Source of the DNA: Branchiostoma floridae
Taxonomy: Eukaryota; Chordata; Leptocardii; Amphioxiformes; Branchiostomatidae
Reading direction: 5' to 3'
Length of the DNA: 64,000 bases
Assembly (NCBI RefSeq): GCF_000003815.2
Contig: NC_049993.1
Location: forward strand, 5,609,686-5,673,685
Part shown: piece by piece, positions 47,581-58,046 of the stretch
Numbering within the stretch: the stretch's first letter is position 1
Layout: every line of letters begins with the position of its first letter
Translations under genes and position numbers: made by a program
Notes under the pieces: model-generated
What the model was told of the DNA's origin: nothing
What the model saw: the letters and a program-made list of their open reading frames with translations, nothing else
Database searches by the model: none

Positions 47581-50486
47581 ATGGCTCTTCAATCTGGCTT
47601 CTGTCTTATTTTTGTGGCTTTGATTATGACTGTGCATCTGCACTATGTTCTGGGGAACATACAAGGTTAGTTTGGACTCCTGATGTGCCTTAATTCTTCA
47701 CTATATCTATTGAATGTAAATGTTGGTAATTTATTCATTTTCTCTTTAGATTTACTTCCTGAAAGCTTTTTTAAACCTTGTTTAACAAGTGATGGCTTCG
47801 TGTGACAGTATGTTTAATGTATTCTGTTTCACAGCACAACTATTACAAAGATGGTACATGTCTAGATCTAGTGCTTGAGGAAATTGTCCCATTCAGCTCT
47901 AAAGGCTCTATAAGTGAAGACCTAAGATCAGTAAGAATAATGGAAAATGGTCATCACTACTGGAGGCATCCCGAAATTCCCACAGTTGATACTTTAAAGT
48001 CATCATGATGTTACATGTAGATGGTATCCCAGATATTTTCATTTCCTATCATTAAAAATCCAATAACATGACTCATTCACAGATTTTAGAATAGTGGTTC
48101 CTTGAAGTGGTGGATGTATGTGTGTAAATTGATAAAGTATAATACTGCATTTGATTATCCCCTGCAGTGTGTAGTACTGGGTACTCTCTCAAAGGTGGCT
48201 ACTGCTACAAAACATCCGGGGGTAACTACACTGCTGCACAAGCACGGTCATACTGCACTGATGAAGGAGCAATTGTAGCCGAGCCAAAGAGCCAAGAAGA
48301 GCACGACTACATCAAATCATTTATATCTGAAACCACCTGGATTGGAATAGCTGACCTTGATGATAGTGGCTCATTTGAGTATGTCAGTGACAATACATCA
48401 GTAGGTTTCAAGTCATTGGCTGATTCCCTCGGAATTGGCAAATGTATGGCAATGGACAAAGATCAAGATTATAACTGGATACGCACTGGCTGCTCCGCAG
48501 AACATCCAGTTGTTTGTCAACAAGGTAAGCTATTCTACCTGTCATCATAGTTGGGTTGCATGTTCAGTAACTATTGTTCACACTAACTTGTGGAGTTAAC
48601 AAGTGCAAAGTCTTACATACCATTGACAGTGCCAGGCTGACACCTGCGGTATTGATGTGTTTTGGATATGTGGTAAAATGTAAGCCTTTTTTGGTGGAGA
48701 TGTTAAGCTAAGACCATGTGAGGGTAAACACCATGCATTTGCTTGCCAATGTTTTCTACTTGTTTTCCCTCAGTACCTATAGGTAACATGGCATCTACAA
48801 CCGTTTTCCCATCATTTGGCCATAACACCCCAACACGAGGTACAGCAAGTATGCAATTGATCTCTTGTACTGTCTTGGCTTCTCTGGTGACACATTTAAT
48901 GTTGATACAAGGTCTTGTGTTCATTAATTGCTCTTCATTGATGTATTTATGATGCATATGAAATATACTGTTTGCTCTTAGCATAGAGTAATGACATCAC
49001 AGAAAGGACCGCTACTAGTTGCTTGTGGTGAAGTCCAAAGAGCATTTATTAGACAATTGGTTGAAAGATTATTAGATGTTTTCAGACAAGACCAAATTCA
49101 AATGTGAATGATAAAGGAAAGTTGATTTCACTTTAACATCAACAAATGTTTCCCATTGTGCATGGTAGGTCCCAATGAGAACAAAGAAAGCAGTACAACA
49201 GCAGGATTGAACTCATCTCCACGCTCCAGCAACCAGTCTCAACAGTTTCCCATTGGTGAGTACTGTAAATGCATTTAAATTCGTGGGGATAAAATATCGC
49301 GGTAGCGGGAAAAGGGACTTTCACGGTGGTTTTAAGTTTGCAGTAGCACCATACATTGTAGACTCTTACTGCCATGGAAAAATGTTCGCGGTGGTTTTAA
49401 GTTCACGGTGAAGCGGCCACTGCGAAAACCGCGAACAGTAAACCATCTCAAAAGTTTCTCTATTTACAGGATGTGATTTTTTTCATTTTGTCCCAAACAG
49501 TACAGTTGTATACTTTTTTTGATAAACAACAATTTATCTCCAAAATCATTTTATGAGTTTTTCAATCAATAACAAAGTGAAAATCAATAGATTTACATAT
49601 TCGAAATGGTCAAGATTCAATGCATGTAACATGAGTAGTACAACACTTACCTGGGGTACATGTATGTGCCTTTACAGTATGTACTGGTTGATTCAATGAG
49701 ACATACTGTACAGAAGGTGTAGGCTGAGTTAAAACAGTTTTCCTTTGAATTTGGTAATTATTAGCTTTTGAATGTCACTTGAGCATGTGTCTCATTAACC
49801 ATAATTCATACCAAATTTTCTGTGAGTAATTTGAAAATACTGGTAGTGAGTTGTTTGTATAACATACCTAATAACTGTATTATTATTAACCCTATTACTC
49901 TCACAGTTGCAGTAGCAGCTTCAGTTGGCACCGTTCTTGGCTTGTTGCTGTTGTTGGCAGTTTTACTGTTCTTCATCTGCAGAAAAAGGTAAGTTCAATA
50001 TGCTTTTTGTTATTGAATACTTGAGTCTTCTTCAATGATACAATTAAAGTATATGTATTTTCATCTACCAATGTGCAATCTAGTTCTAATTTTTTTCTAT
50101 CCATATGCTTGTAAGTTTGTGAAATTTTTGACCCCAGATAATGCCTTTGTATCTATTGTAATTCCTGGGTCAGGCACCAAGAAGACAACATGAATGATGG
50201 AGTTGAAAACGACTATGAAACAATCCAGGATCCTGCTATCAACAGCAACGGGCTGCCTGTCGCCTCAACAACTCCACCTAGTGAACACAACGAGAACTAC
50301 AGCACCATCCCCGACCTACCATCAGACAGGTTAGATGAACGTACACCAGCCGCACGGCTGAGCCAAGCCAATGTCTACTACAACGTTGTTGGGGACAGTG
50401 GTACCCCCAGCCCCATAGACCAGGCTGGAACGTCGGACACTACAAATACTACACAAGAACCGGAGTATGTCAATGTCAATATATAA
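47581..50486 (+). CDS. Receptor gene B: C-type lectin ectodomain, transmembrane, truncated tail
   Basis: Six exons: 47581-47665, 48168-48524, 48774-48839, 49169-49255, 49907-49988 and 50174-50486 (990 nt, 329 residues). Signal peptide MALQSGFCLIFVALIMTVHL. The CTLD (residues about 29-147) has CSTGYSLKGGYCYKTSGG, NYTAAQARSYC (with an N-glycosylation site), TTWIGIADL, GKCMAMD and the final CSAEHPVVC. The usual EPN/QPD and WND calcium motifs are absent (NWIRTGC replaces the WND site), so classical sugar binding is doubtful. Two stalk exons, one helix (VAVAASVGTVLGLLLLLAVL) and a tail with YETI, YSTI, VYYNVV and a last EYVNV follow. Introns are phase 1 until the helix exon (phase 2). The tail lacks the membrane-proximal TDQVGMGELG block of A and C and stops early at a TAA just before a further conserved segment. 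Confidence 0.85.
49262..49470 (+). mobile_element. GCGGT-rich MITE in gene B, 6 bp after a splice donor
   Basis: Starts ACTGTAAATGCATTTAAATT immediately after the donor GTGAGT of the second stalk exon and ends CTATTTACAG. The internal words match the copy at 41551. It lies inside the intron without touching the donor. Confidence 0.8.
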
Positions 50487-51178
50487 CAAGGCATCCAAAC
50501 GCAAGGAAAACAAGTGACCATAGGTAACATAGGTGATGTATTTATGGTTTCTGCCACATCAGTTGCAACAATATATTATATATTATGATATGGACAGTCC
50601 CAGACAAATAACAACGAACAGAAAAGAAAATGAAGTCCTAATGATAGCTCAGGACAAAGTATGTAGTAACATTACTTTTTTAACTATAACATTGTCACTG
50701 TTATGTGCTGTAATGTACATGTAATGTGCTAGGAAGCCAGACTCTAACATCTGTTTTGGGATTCTACATTAGAGAACACATAAATAACCTCGTATCTACT
50801 TGAAGATAAGCTAATTACCAAACCCCAAAATGACCATGGTACAGCATGGAATAACTGATAACACGACGTGTACAAAAGGATCAGAGAAAATCATGCAACA
50901 TTTGCTTGACAATATCCAATTACCGCAAGGCCCTAACAGGCGGAGATATTGCAGACCTGGACCAATATTCCGAAGGATGTAAGGGTAATTTCTGAAATTA
51001 TCGCATTGATTATAAAAACAGCTAACGTGAAAAAAATGTGCATAGCTGCGTGCAGAGGATATGCCAAACTACAAACGAATGTGGCAAAGGAAACATACAG
51101 ATGGAGATGCCAACACTCATCACATCGTACAAAAACAAAGCTCTGTCGCTGGGGGTTACCCTCCAGTCACAGAGCAAT
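50487..51178 (+). other. Insertion of about 660 bp in the gene B tail region
   Basis: In gene C, CGCAAGGAAACAAAGAAGGA is continuous. In gene B the equivalent left half ends at about 50518 and the right half resumes at 51179. The intervening DNA is AT-rich with no recognised transposon ends and no credible open frame. Confidence 0.6.
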
Positions 51179-51325
51179 AAGAAGGAGGGATCTGATGACA
51201 CCACAGAATGGGGAACAGGTGCAGATGTGCCAGAGTATGCAGTTGTGAATAAGATTAAGAAGGACCAGAAAAAATAAGTAGAGGGTAAAGTAGAGGATGA
51301 GTATGAGACAGAGGAGAATGTTATT
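51179..51325 (+). pseudogene. Relic of the distal signalling tail of gene B
   Basis: Reads KKEGSDDTTEWGTGADVPEY and AVVNKIKKDQKK before a stop, matching gene C's KKEESDETIDQGTSADVPEY and AVVNKIKKDQK. Sequence similarity continues into GAGTATGAGACAGAGGAG (gene C: DEYGTVD). It is cut off from the gene B reading frame by an early stop and the 660-bp insertion. No acceptor that would rescue it was evident. Confidence 0.75.
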
Positions 51326-51883
51326 AAGGCACTCTCACACATCTTTATCGCAACATAACTGTGCACCATCCTGAAGCATGATACAGTATTTGATGCAATA
51401 CAGTACTCAAAGCTGAACTTTTCTGAGGTTTGGTTGTGTGTAAGTCAGGTACTAGTTCTTGTACATTATTAATGATACTTATGTATAGTCTACATTATAC
51501 TGGGAACTGTATTATTAATTTAAAAAAACTGCCTTAAAAGGCCTAGGTAAGTGTAGCAATACAGTAACATACAGACTATTGAATAGAACATTGGAACTTC
51601 CGCCAGAACTTGGTTGTGTGCAAGAAAACTCCTAGTACGCATTCCAACATGTTGAAACTGTCCATGGATATGTTTATCAATAATCTATTTTTCAGTAATT
51701 GACAGTAGCATAACTAGATGGGAGCTGATACATTAAAAAAGCTTGTTGGAGAAGATGTGAGTAACAGTAACATGTGCAATAGTGTAAATACAACATAAGA
51801 AAGACAGCAAGAAAAGAGATAATTAATAACAGACATACTGATGTAGAAGTCTCTCGCTATTGCAAACAGCAGGAAGTATCTGA

Positions 51884-51889
51884 AATAAA
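51884..51889 (+). terminator. Candidate poly(A) signal downstream of gene B
   Basis: AATAAA in CTGAAATAAAAATACTGG, the counterpart of the site at 46292. Confidence 0.3.
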
Positions 51890-52210
51890 AATACTGGTGG
51901 AAGTTTACACCCTATTATTTGTCCTCATACATTGATTCAGTAGTGTAACCTTTTATGTTTCGCGATATCACCATTTGACAGAGGAAGAAGCAAAACAAAT
52001 TAAAGTAGCCAAAGGGGTCATTTCATTAAGAGTTTCAGAAGGGTCAGCCAGGAAACTGTTTTACCCTTTAGTGATAGAGTGGATGAATGAATGAGTTTGT
52101 TAGTGAATGAATGAAAGAGTTTGCTAGAAACAATGATGTTAGAAACATTCTGGTGCATTTCATTCCCCTTACACCATTATCCTACTCAATGTGCATCTAC
52201 CTACTTAATA

Positions 52211-52314
52211 TAACCTGAGTATGATCCTCTGTAGTGACTGCTGGCTCAATCCTTTTACTTGCTAATCATGTGAAAGGACTGAGCTGTCACTACAGAGGAT
52301 CATACTCAGGCTAA
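52211..52314. mobile_element. Near-perfect 100-nt hairpin, gene B-C interval
   Basis: The arms at 52214-52238 and 52286-52310 are exact 25-bp reverse complements (CCTGAGTATGATCCTCTGTA...). Pairing continues inward (GGCTCAATCCTTTTAC against GTGAAAGGACTGAGCT) with few mismatches and a small loop. It occupies the same place relative to gene C as the element at 46673 does to gene B, so it was copied with the repeat unit. Confidence 0.85.
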
Positions 52315-52436
52315 AATTTATGTGCATGCCATCAGTTCATCAATACACATGTAGTAAGGTGTTCTTGGCTCCCCTCTCCCGATCCTTGTGCATGTAACAT
52401 GTATGTAAACACAATATAGGATTCATGGAATTGTTA

Positions 52437-52662
52437 TGATTTAGGATCCCCCCAGGCAAACTATCAGTAACAACACCGTAGGTAAGTTGCAGGACGACTC
52501 TACGCTCTGTGATGAATGAGTTTCAGGCGACAGGGAGACAATGGTGTGTGTCACCTTGTTGGCCCGAAGTGATTATGACAGCACGTGACCTGTCACATCC
52601 AAGGTCTGTTTTCTTCTGTTCCTGTTTCCTTACCCGACCAGGCCACAGTCCTACAGTGTATC
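52437..52662 (+). promoter_or_regulatory. Promoter/5' UTR block of gene C, shared with gene B
   Basis: Near-identical counterpart of 47355-47580, including the CACGTG E-box phrase GACAGCACGTGACCT. The high identity indicates a recent tandem duplication or gene conversion and suggests co-regulation of B and C. Confidence 0.6.
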
Positions 52663-55534
52663 ATGGCTCTTCAATCTGACTTCCATCTTATTTTTGTGGC
52701 TTTGATTATGACTGTGCATCTGCACTATGTTCTGGGGAACATACAAGGTTAGTTTGGACTCCTGGTGTGCCTTAATTCTTCACTATATCTATTGACTGTA
52801 AATGTTGGCAATTTATTCATTTTATCTTTAGATTTACTTCCTGAAAGCTTTTTTAAACCTTGTTTAACAAGTGATGGCTTCATGTGACAGTATGTTCAAT
52901 GTATTCTGTTTCACAGCACAACTATTACAAAGATGGTACATGTCTAGATCTAGTGCTTGAGGAAATTGTCTCATTCAGCTCTAAAGGCTCTTTAAGTGGA
53001 GACCAAAGATCAGTAAGAATAATGGAAATGGTCATCACTACACATTATTGAATAGTGGTTCCTTGAAGTGGTGGATGTATGTGTGTAAATTGATAAAGTA
53101 TAATACTGCATTAATGATTATCCCCTGCAGCAAGCTCCTTGCCTGCAGTGTGTGTTACTGGTTACTCTCTCAAAGGTGACTACTGCTACAAAACATCCGG
53201 GGGCAACTACACTGCTGCACAAGCACGGTCATACTGCATGGATGAAGGAGCAATTGTAGCTGAGCCAAAGAGCCAAGAAGAGCACAACTACATCAAATCA
53301 CTTCTAATAGTTCTATCTAAAACCACCTGGATTGGAATAGCTAACCTTAAGGATAACAGCTCTTATGTGTACGACAGTGACCATACACCAGTAGGTTTCA
53401 AGTTATTGGGTGTTGATTATGGAAGTGGCAAATGTGTGGCAATGGACGAAGATCAAGATTATAACTGGGCCCGCTATGACTGCTCAACAGAACATTCTGT
53501 TGTTTGTCAACAAGGTAAGCCAGTCTACCTGTCATCAAAGTTGGGTTGCATGCTCATACTAATTTGTCAGCAAAAGCAGTCTCACATGCAATTAACAGTG
53601 AGAATTGCATTTTTCCAGACTGGCTGACATCTGTGGTATGGATATGTGGTTTAGATATGTGCTAGTATGTGGTTAAAACCTAAACCTTTTTTGTTGTTGT
53701 AGAAATATTAAGCTAGACCATGTGAAGGTAAACATCATGCATTTGCTAGCCAATGTTTTCTACTTGAGATGTGTGATTTCCCCTCAGTACCTGTAGGTAA
53801 CATGGCATCTACAACTGTTTTCCCATCATCTGGCCCTGGATATGACACCACTATGATGCTGAGTATGACAACAGCCCCAACACCAGGTACAGCAACTATG
53901 CAATTGATGTCTTGTTTGTCAGTACTGTTTTGGCTTCTCTGGTGACACATTTAGTTTTGATGCAAGGTCTTGAGGTTATTTATTGTTCTTCATAGATGTG
54001 TTTATAATGTATATAAAAACATAGTATTACTGTGTACTCTTTAGTGGGACAAGTTAGCAACCAGTCATGACATCAAAGAAAGGACCCCTAGCTATACCAA
54101 CTTAGTGATGCAGTCCACAGAACATTTATTACACAATTGGTTTAAAGATTATTAGATATTTTCAGACAAGATCAAATTCCAATGTGAATGATAAAGGAAA
54201 CTTGATTTCACTTGAACATCAACGAATGTTTTCCATTGTACATGATAGGTCCCAATGAGAACACAGAAGGCAGAACAACTCGAAGCTCCAGGAACCAGTT
54301 CCCCATTGGTGAGGAACCAACATGTTTTTTTTTCATCCATAACATGTATGGATTATTTTTAGGGATAAATCACTGTATAGAATTGCTAATTTATGGCTTT
54401 GAAAAAAGCACTCAAATATGAAGTGAAAACCAACTTGGAAATATATTCAAAGCATAAGAACATGCAGATGTCTATATAGTACAGTAACTGTTTGATTCAA
54501 CAGGACATAGCCATGTAACATTATGATACAAGAGATATAATAGGTAGTTGTCCTTTAGATTTGCTGATTAATCTTTTAAATGGCACATGTGTGTGTTTGT
54601 CAGTGTCACTATCATACTCTATACCAAATTTTCTGAAAATGCCAGTAGTAGCTGTTAGCATAGTATGCCTGATAAAGTTAACTGTATTATGCTCTTTTAC
54701 TCTCACAGTTGCAGTAGCAGCTGCAGTTGGCACCATTCTTGGCTTGTTGCTGTTGTTGGCAGTTTTACTATTCTTCATCTGTAGAAAAAGGTAAATTCAA
54801 CAATGTGTTGCTTTAATTGAATACTTAAGTCTTCTTTTGATACAAATTAAGTACAATGTCATGTATTTTCATCTACCAATGTGCAATGTGGTCATAATTT
54901 TTTTCAATTGAAAACATTGTAAGTTTGTGCAATTTTTCACCCCAGATAATGCAGTTTGTATCTATTGTAATACAGGGTTAGGCGACAAGAAGACAACATG
55001 ACTTCAAAGCCCGACAAGGACACCGACCAGGTTGGTATGGGAGAATTAGGGATGGTGCCAAATGATGGAGTTGAAAATGATCATGACTACCAAACAATCC
55101 AGGATCCTGCTATCACCAGCAAGGGGCTGCCTGACATCCCAACAGCTCCACCCAGTGAACACGATGAGAACTACAGCACCATCCCAGACCTACTGTCAGA
55201 CAGGGTGGACGAGCGTGCCCCGGCCCCACCGCCGAGCCAAACCGATGTGTACTACAGTGTTGTTCGGGACAGCGGTACCGCGCGCCCCCCAGACCAGGCT
55301 GAAGCATCGGACACCGCGAAGACAACACAAGAACCGGAGTACGCCGTGGTCAAGAAGGCATCCAAACGCAAGGAAACAAAGAAGGAGGAATCTGATGAAA
55401 CCATAGACCAGGGAACAAGTGCAGATGTGCCAGAGTATGCAGTTGTGAATAAGATAAAGAAAGACCAGAAAGCAGAGGGTAAAGTCAATGATGAGTATGG
55501 GACAGTGGATAATGTTATCTATCAGCCGTCTTAA
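52663..55534 (+). CDS. Receptor gene C: C-type lectin ectodomain, transmembrane, long tyrosine-rich tail
   Basis: Six exons: 52663-52747, 53131-53514, 53788-53886, 54249-54308, 54709-54790 and 54982-55534 (1263 nt, 420 residues). Leader MALQSDFHLIFVALIMTVHL. The CTLD (about residues 29-156) has CVTGYSLKGDYCYKTSGG, NYTAAQARSYC, TTWIGIANL, GKCVAMD, NWARYDC and HSVVC; canonical calcium/sugar residues (EPN/QPD, WND) are not seen. The CTLD exon has two in-frame acceptors 18 bp apart (53131 or 53149). Then come two stalk exons, a helix (AAAVGTILGLLLLLAVLLFF) and a 184-codon tail with YQTI, YSTI, VYYSVV (ITIM-like), EPEYAVV, VPEYAVV, EYGTV and terminal VIYQPS, mixed with Lys/Glu-rich spacers. Spacing between motifs is longer than in a canonical ITAM. 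This is the most complete tail of the cluster. Probable innate immune signalling receptor; ligand unknown. Confidence 0.87.
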
Positions 55535-56278
55535 GGGCACTTTCTCACATCTTTATCACAACATAATTGTGCACCATCCTAAAGAGTAGAAGTTCAACAT
55601 TGAGTGAATATAGTTGGGTGCTTGCTCATGACATCACAAGGTTGCTTGAATCTGATTAATATGATATGCCTTTCTTTCATATTTCATTGTTATCACAATC
55701 ATACAGTATACAAAGTCAACTCCCTGGTTCAACCATATTCAGATGAGATTAGATTATGCAGGGTGATTACATATGGTTAGGAAGGATCATAGCTATATAG
55801 GGTAGGAAGGATTATGGAGAATGTGTTGAAAGCCATGGTAGAATGTTTGTCCAGGTCAACAGTTTCTTTATATTTTCTTATTTTTTCATTCTTTTTTTTT
55901 TCAATTTTTGGCACATTTATAAGGATGAGTATATCATATACTAAAAATCTATGGTAAAAAAACACATATATCGATCTTAGTATGGTAGGGGAATCATGAA
56001 GACTTTGAAATGACAAGCCATTGAGCTTTGAAATTCCTTCATACAACTCAGATAACAGATGAGAATTACATGTATTATGCTATACAGTACTCAAAGTTGT
56101 ACTTTTCTCCAGTTTGGTTGCAGGGTGTAAGTCAGGTCCTAGTTTACTACATCATTTGATACTATGTACATGTATAGTACAGTCTGAAGTATAGTGGGAA
56201 ACTGTATTATTCATAGTTGAAAACTCTGTGTGGATCATGTCTTAATGTAATTCAAATCTCATCAGTCAAATACTTAGA

Positions 56279-56362
56279 CAGTTATAATCTCTATATCTCA
56301 GTAACATAAGTTGAAGTACACAGTTATAATCTCTATATCTCAGTAACATAAGTTGAAGTACA
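56279..56362 (+). repeat. Exact 42-bp tandem duplication
   Basis: Two adjacent copies of a unit starting CAGTTATAATCTCTATATCT and ending AAGTTGAAGTACA, without mismatch. Confidence 0.9.
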
Positions 56363-57254
56363 AGTTAATCAGATAGTAGTACTTGTATTGATATTTATAC
56401 CAAGGGGTTAGAAACGGTATATCTTTCCTAGAATTGTTTCAAGATATCAATGTGATAAAGATTTAAAGTTAGAAACAGTAGTAGAAAGCTGGTGCAGTTT
56501 CTGTGCTGTGAATGCAAACCTGTCCTTCGTTGCTTTTCTGCAGATCGAGATTGATTAATGCAAGCTTCATTCTAGAATGTTATTATGGAAAGATAGCGCA
56601 TCATTTAGTACAGTAACTCTAATGAAGTTTTCTTTGTTTTTCTATAGAGGAATGACGGGTTAGAATGATAGTTTGTTCCCAACAATACACATAAAGTAGG
56701 AGTGAGCAATGAAACAAAAACCGGTTAAGGTTAATAGATAAGAAGTGAGAGAACTGCTGGGAGAAAATCAAAGAATAAAGTTTGTCACCATTCACCATTT
56801 TTCTTGTGAGTTTTTCTTGATTACTTGAGTGGGAAAGAAGAATGTTGACAGTGTGGAATTTCTATGTGCAAGGTGACATGTAGATTGGAGCAAGAGTATA
56901 ACGTTAGTTCTAATTAATTTCAAAATGCCCCCTCTTTCCTTCTCAACAACGCACAATTTAGCTTGTAGAAAATAACAGCAAGACATAAATACATGCACAT
57001 GTAGTAAAAAAGTTTTCATTAATTGTAATCTATACGTATTCCTTACTTGTTGCGCCAATCGGATAGATCCATATTCTTTCACTCACGGATCAAAAGCCCC
57101 GCCTAGTGGTGAAAAATATCATTGCAGGTAAACCTGCATTCGGTTGCTGCAATTATGATATCAGTTGCTAGAGGTCCCCACTGACACGTGCGGTTGAGTC
57201 AGATATAAATTGACGTTCTGCGACGTTCAATATAATAAGTAATCAGGCGTCCTT

Positions 57255-58046
57255 TGGGTCTGGTGTGTTTGTAAAGACAGGTAGAAGGAAGGTCGAAGGT
57301 AGCGTGTGCCTGAAAACGTGCCCCGTCCGGGGCGACTTTCTTGGAAGTCGTGGCGTTTGGAACCGCCGCACGACGGGCACTGCAACCTCTTCTCTTGCCT
57401 TTCTTGATATAGATTAACAGTCGTAAAAGAGTAAAGCAAAAACAAAACATGGAAACAACGTATTGTGGATATGAACATGGACAAGTAAAATAAGTACAGT
57501 AAGGTGCCAAAGTTGTCATAGCAAATCAGATAAGGTCTCCAAGCAGATGTTGGGGTGAAAGATCGTAATATTTTCTGAGTAACCGCCCGTATTCCCTTTC
57601 CCCGTAGAAGCAGGTTAACAGTTGAGTAAAAGGACAAATTTGTTAAAAGAAAACTGATGATGTCCACCCATTCTTAACCCATTCAATACGTAGAATATGT
57701 GATGCACACATGAATGTAGGCGGCGCTTCAACAGGCGGACATGGTGCCACATGGAGTTTCCTCGCGGTGACTGAAAACTACTCTCTTTATGTGAACTAGC
57801 GTCTTGAATGTCATTCTCGGCGTGTGTAAAGATGTCTGGACCTATTTCGACAAGGTTTCACTAGACTTAAACTTATCTCTAGTATGTTTAGGCATTTCAC
57901 AGGTCGGGACTACATACCCCATGAGAGCCCAAGCTGCAGTACCGATCACGACCGCGCCCTGAAAAGTGACTAAGACGACCGCCAAATTGCCAAATTTCCC
58001 TCTTTTCATGAATGGGGAAATACTGAAAGGCTCGCAAAGGGGTTAG
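57255..58046 (-). repeat. Left arm of a large inverted repeat
   Basis: Read on the minus strand this arm matches 60155-60978. Shared blocks are AAGAAAGGCAAGAGAAGAGG, GACGGGGCACGTTTTCAGGC, CCAACATCTGCTTGGAGA, GCCTGTTGAAGCGCC, CTGCAGCTTGGGCTCTCAT and CAAATTTGGCAATTTGGCGGTC-like sequence, in the same order. Both arms keep a short open frame with KKGKRRGCS...TSKKV...DGARFQAH, whose identity I do not know. Confidence 0.8.

Noticed and set aside
47802..48008. Open frame between the leader and lectin exons of gene B, also similar in gene C
   Set aside because: Read in the phase set by the leader exon it hits a stop within about 15 codons. Similarity to gene C is explained by the recent duplication, since surrounding intron is equally similar.
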